NCBI GenBank assembly: GCA_035654775.1
Contig: DASRWB010000068.1
Span: forward strand, 1 to 64,000
Origin: HKST-UBA85 sp035654775
GTDB taxonomy: Bacteria > Bacteroidota > Bacteroidia > Flavobacteriales > Flavobacteriaceae
Length of the DNA: 64,000 nucleotides
Direction of reading: 5' to 3'
Below the pieces are notes generated by a model that was not told where the DNA came from, searched no databases, and saw only the letters and a program-made list of their open reading frames with translations. This document shows positions 61,969 to 64,000 of this stretch, piece after piece (the stretch's first letter is position 1; each line of letters begins with the position of its first letter). A program made the position numbers and the translations under genes.

Positions 61969-63130
61969 TTACCATAGCCGACGCACCACCACCACCGTTG
62001 CAAATTGCTGCCGCTCCAATTGTAGCATTATTTTGTTCCAGTACGTTTAAAAGTGTAATTAAAATACGCACTCCTGAACAACCCAATGGATGACCTAATG
62101 AAACGGCACCACCGTTCACATTTACATTTTTATCGGTAAGTCCTAAAATTTTCATATTGGCCAAACCAACCACAGAAAAAGCTTCATTAAACTCAAAAAA
62201 GTCTACCTGATCAATTGATAGATTGGCTTTTGCCAAAGCTTTAGGTAGAGCTTTTGCTGGAGCTGTTGTAAACCATTTAGGTTCCTGAGCTGCATCGGCA
62301 TAACTTTTTATTTTAGCTAATGGGGTTATCCCCAATTCTTTCGCTTTTTCGGCACTCATTAAAATCATAGCTCCGGCACCGTCATTAATAGTAGAGGCAT
62401 TGGCAGCGGTTACCGTGCCATCCTTGGTGAATGCAGGACGCAGTGAAGGTATTTTTTCTATTTTAACGTTGGTAAATTCTTCGTCTTTTGAAATCAATAA
62501 AGCATCTCCTCGGCGTTGTGGAACTTCAACAGGAACGACTTCATTATCAAATTTTCCCGATTCCCAGGCTGCAGCTGAACGCTTGTAGGATTGAATGGCA
62601 AATGCATCTTGTTCTTCTCTGGAAAATTTATATTCTAAAGCACAGGCGTCAGCACAAACGCCCATGGCGTTTTGATCATAAGCATCTACCAAACCGTCTT
62701 TTTGCATACCGTCTTCAAGAATGGCCGGTCCAAATTTTGTTCCCGAACGGGCGTGATAGTAATGAGGAATAAGGCTCATGTTTTCCATACCGCCGGCTAT
62801 AACCACGCTGGCGTCTCCCAAAGCAATGGCCTGGGCAGCATGCATGACAGCCTTCATACCGGACGAACATACTTTATTTACGGTCGTGCAGGGAACGGTA
62901 TCTGGTATTCCGGCAAACAACGCCGCTTGTCGGGCGGGTGCCTGACCTGAACCTGCCTGTACTACTTGTCCCATAAAAACTTCTTCTACAACTTCAGGGT
63001 TGAGGTTGATTTTTTCTAAAGCGCCTTTGATGGCAACAGCGCCTAATTTGGGTGCAGGAATACCCGATAAGCCTCCCATAAAACTGCCTATAGGGGTTCT
63101 TGCTGCCGAAACGATAACAACTTCTTTCAT
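61955..63130 (-). CDS. Acetyl-CoA C-acyltransferase (thiolase)
   Basis: Thiolase II type of 391 residues that joins or cleaves acyl-CoA and acetyl-CoA; the usual product of the family is acetoacetyl-CoA. Landmarks: VIVSAARTPIGSFMGGLSG at the N terminus, the nucleophile cysteine in TTVNKVCSSGMKAVMHA near residue 88, GGMENMS, NEAFS, and the C-terminal GHPLGCSGVRI and CNGGGGASAMVIE. It could serve beta-oxidation, branched or ketone metabolism; no partner genes are near. It overlaps the NlpC/P60 gene by 14 bp, an unlikely functional pair. Confidence 0.95.
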   Translation of the reverse strand: MKEVVIVSAARTPIGSFMGGLSGIPAPKLGAVAIKGALEKINLNPEVVEEVFMGQVVQAGSGQAPARQAALFAGIPDTVPCTTVNKVCSSGMKAVMHAAQAIALGDASVVIAGGMENMSLIPHYYHARSGTKFGPAILEDGMQKDGLVDAYDQNAMGVCADACALEYKFSREEQDAFAIQSYKRSAAAWESGKFDNEVVPVEVPQRRGDALLISKDEEFTNVKIEKIPSLRPAFTKDGTVTAANASTINDGAGAMILMSAEKAKELGITPLAKIKSYADAAQEPKWFTTAPAKALPKALAKANLSIDQVDFFEFNEAFSVVGLANMKILGLTDKNVNVNGGAVSLGHPLGCSGVRILITLLNVLEQNNATIGAAAICNGGGGASAMVIERY

Positions 63131-63239
63131 TATTATATAAGTGTATGTACTTTTTTAGCAGTACAAATTACGTAATTTTTAATGGAAAGACCTAAAAGTA
63201 TCCGGTTTAAAAAAACTGTACTAAAGCTGGATTTTTTAC

Positions 63240-63247
63240 TACATTTG
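63240..63247 (+). promoter_or_regulatory. Minus-7 box of the 7TM-HD gene
   Basis: TACATTTG fits TAnnTTTG, 18 bases before the ATG at 63266; a TG lies 21 bases upstream. Confidence 0.5.
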
Positions 63248-63265
63248 ATAACTAATTAAGTGCGA

Positions 63266-64000
63266 ATGAAAAATATTACCAATAGACTATACAGAAATCA
63301 CGCTTTAATTTACAAGATTCTCCTGTTTATTGGAACCACTATAGTTATCGTTTATCTCTTTCCGAAAAGCGGACGTTTTAAGTATAACTTCGAAAGGGGA
63401 AAACCCTGGCAGTCTGAAAACCTGTATGCGCCTTTTAATTTCGCCATCAAAAAAACAGATGCAGAAATTCAAGATGAAAAAAATAAAATAGCCGCGCAGA
63501 GTATTTTTTATTTTGACCGCGACAGTAGTATTAAAGCCAAGGTAATTGAAGCGTATGAAAATAATTTTGAATCCATTATTCCTGATTCTACTTCGCGAGC
63601 GGTAAAAGATTCACTGAAAGCAGCAGGGTATAAAATCTTTGACAACTTGTACAAATATGGCATCACAACCGAAAGCAATACCATTAGCCCGGACAGAACG
63701 GTGGTGATTTTAGAAAACAATGCCGAAGTATTTCAAACCGTCTATGGCAACATCATCGAACAATCGCAGTTGACCGCCATTATTTATGAAACCCTCAAAA
63801 AAAGTAATCTTTCCTTTTTCAGCAACAAGTACACTTCCTTACTTTTTGATGTGGTAAAACCCAATTTGCGCTTTAATAAAAAGCTTACAGAACAGGTACT
63901 AAATGAAGAACTTTCAAAACTTTCGGTACACAGAGGCAGTATTGAACGCGAAACACTTCTCATTTCTAAAGGTGAAGTGGTAGAAGGTGACAAATACCAA
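63266..64000 (+). CDS. 7TM-HD phosphohydrolase (PgpH-like), 5' part only
   Basis: 245 codons, open to the right edge. One membrane helix (about residues 13-32, LIYKILLFIGTTIVIVYLF) is followed by the extracytoplasmic 7TM-7TMR-HDED domain (from about residue 40; FERGKPWQSENLYAPFNFAIKKT, then NKIAAQSIFYFD, helices to the edge). The family continues with seven membrane helices and a cytoplasmic HD domain that hydrolyses cyclic di-AMP to pApA (shown for PgpH in Listeria). Those parts lie outside. The c-di-AMP role is inferred from family; the start is clear, as ATG follows a good promoter. Confidence 0.85.
   Translation, partial: MKNITNRLYRNHALIYKILLFIGTTIVIVYLFPKSGRFKYNFERGKPWQSENLYAPFNFAIKKTDAEIQDEKNKIAAQSIFYFDRDSSIKAKVIEAYENNFESIIPDSTSRAVKDSLKAAGYKIFDNLYKYGITTESNTISPDRTVVILENNAEVFQTVYGNIIEQSQLTAIIYETLKKSNLSFFSNKYTSLLFDVVKPNLRFNKKLTEQVLNEELSKLSVHRGSIERETLLISKGEVVEGDKYQ

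Noticed and set aside
1..64000. Defence islands, toxin-antitoxin pairs, biosynthetic clusters or prophage genes
   Set aside because: All long frames were assigned to housekeeping, envelope or unknown conserved families; no restriction, toxin, NRPS/PKS or phage protein was seen. Genes outside the window may change this view.

Overview
The window is chromosomal DNA of a Bacteroidetes bacterium, most likely family Flavobacteriaceae. This rests on the AT-rich composition, the near absence of Shine-Dalgarno sequences, repeated TAnnTTTG minus-7 promoter boxes, type IX secretion (T9SS) and gliding-type proteins (PorQ, PorP/SprF, a CHU_C-ended giant adhesin, a type A sorting domain), DUF3822, and a DnaX without zinc-binding cysteines. 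No tRNA, rRNA, CRISPR array, prophage or insertion sequence was seen. The one clear RNA gene is rnpB (RNase P RNA). Almost all of the window is ordinary core genome.

Layout. 0-7 kb: 5' part of lpdA, a type II NADH dehydrogenase, a lipoprotein MsrB, an M48 lipoprotein protease, an UMF1-type MFS transporter, and an ECF sigma / anti-sigma / DUF4097-like set read leftward. 7-17 kb: lon, then porQ-cmk, rpsA, and the tight run pyrR-pyrB-STAS-like-rnz followed by pdxH and a CAP-domain lipoprotein. 18-26 kb: a leftward three-gene surface module, consisting of a 1484-residue repeat adhesin, a PorP/SprF partner and an OmpA/TPR/PD40 protein. 26-30 kb: sixA, ppk1, ppx and a small outer-membrane barrel. 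30-36.5 kb: a T9SS cargo protein, miaE, dnaX, rnpB on the opposite strand, and rsmD-DUF3822-membrane protein. 36.6-42 kb: a RecD-like helicase, then an operon of a secreted protein, kdsB, a HAD phosphatase, a KdnB-like iron alcohol dehydrogenase and a PlsC-type acyltransferase. 42-52.8 kb: a large zinc metalloprotease, a YebC regulator, a leftward gcvT / SDR / pterin dehydratase / S41 protease run, nnr, and a TlpA thioredoxin lipoprotein. 52.9-64 kb: hutH, clpC, gyrA, a TPR protein, an NlpC/P60 hydrolase overlapping a thiolase, and the 5' part of a 7TM-HD phosphohydrolase.

Themes. Envelope biology dominates the accessory part: T9SS assembly and cargo, a motility-type adhesin with its secretion partner, Kdo activation with possible Kdo modification, several lipoproteins and cell-wall hydrolases. 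Protein quality control (Lon, ClpC, M48, S41, MsrB) and polyphosphate metabolism (SixA-Ppk1-Ppx) are also grouped here. The best leads for new biology are the kdsB/HAD/kdnB-like cluster, the recently duplicated 264-bp repeat in the adhesin gene, a perfect inverted repeat just upstream of lon, a perfect 15-bp hairpin after pdxH, a pyrR gene whose leader is too short for classical attenuation, and a STAS-like small protein locked between pyrB and rnz. I did not find a self-evident undescribed defence or mobile system.
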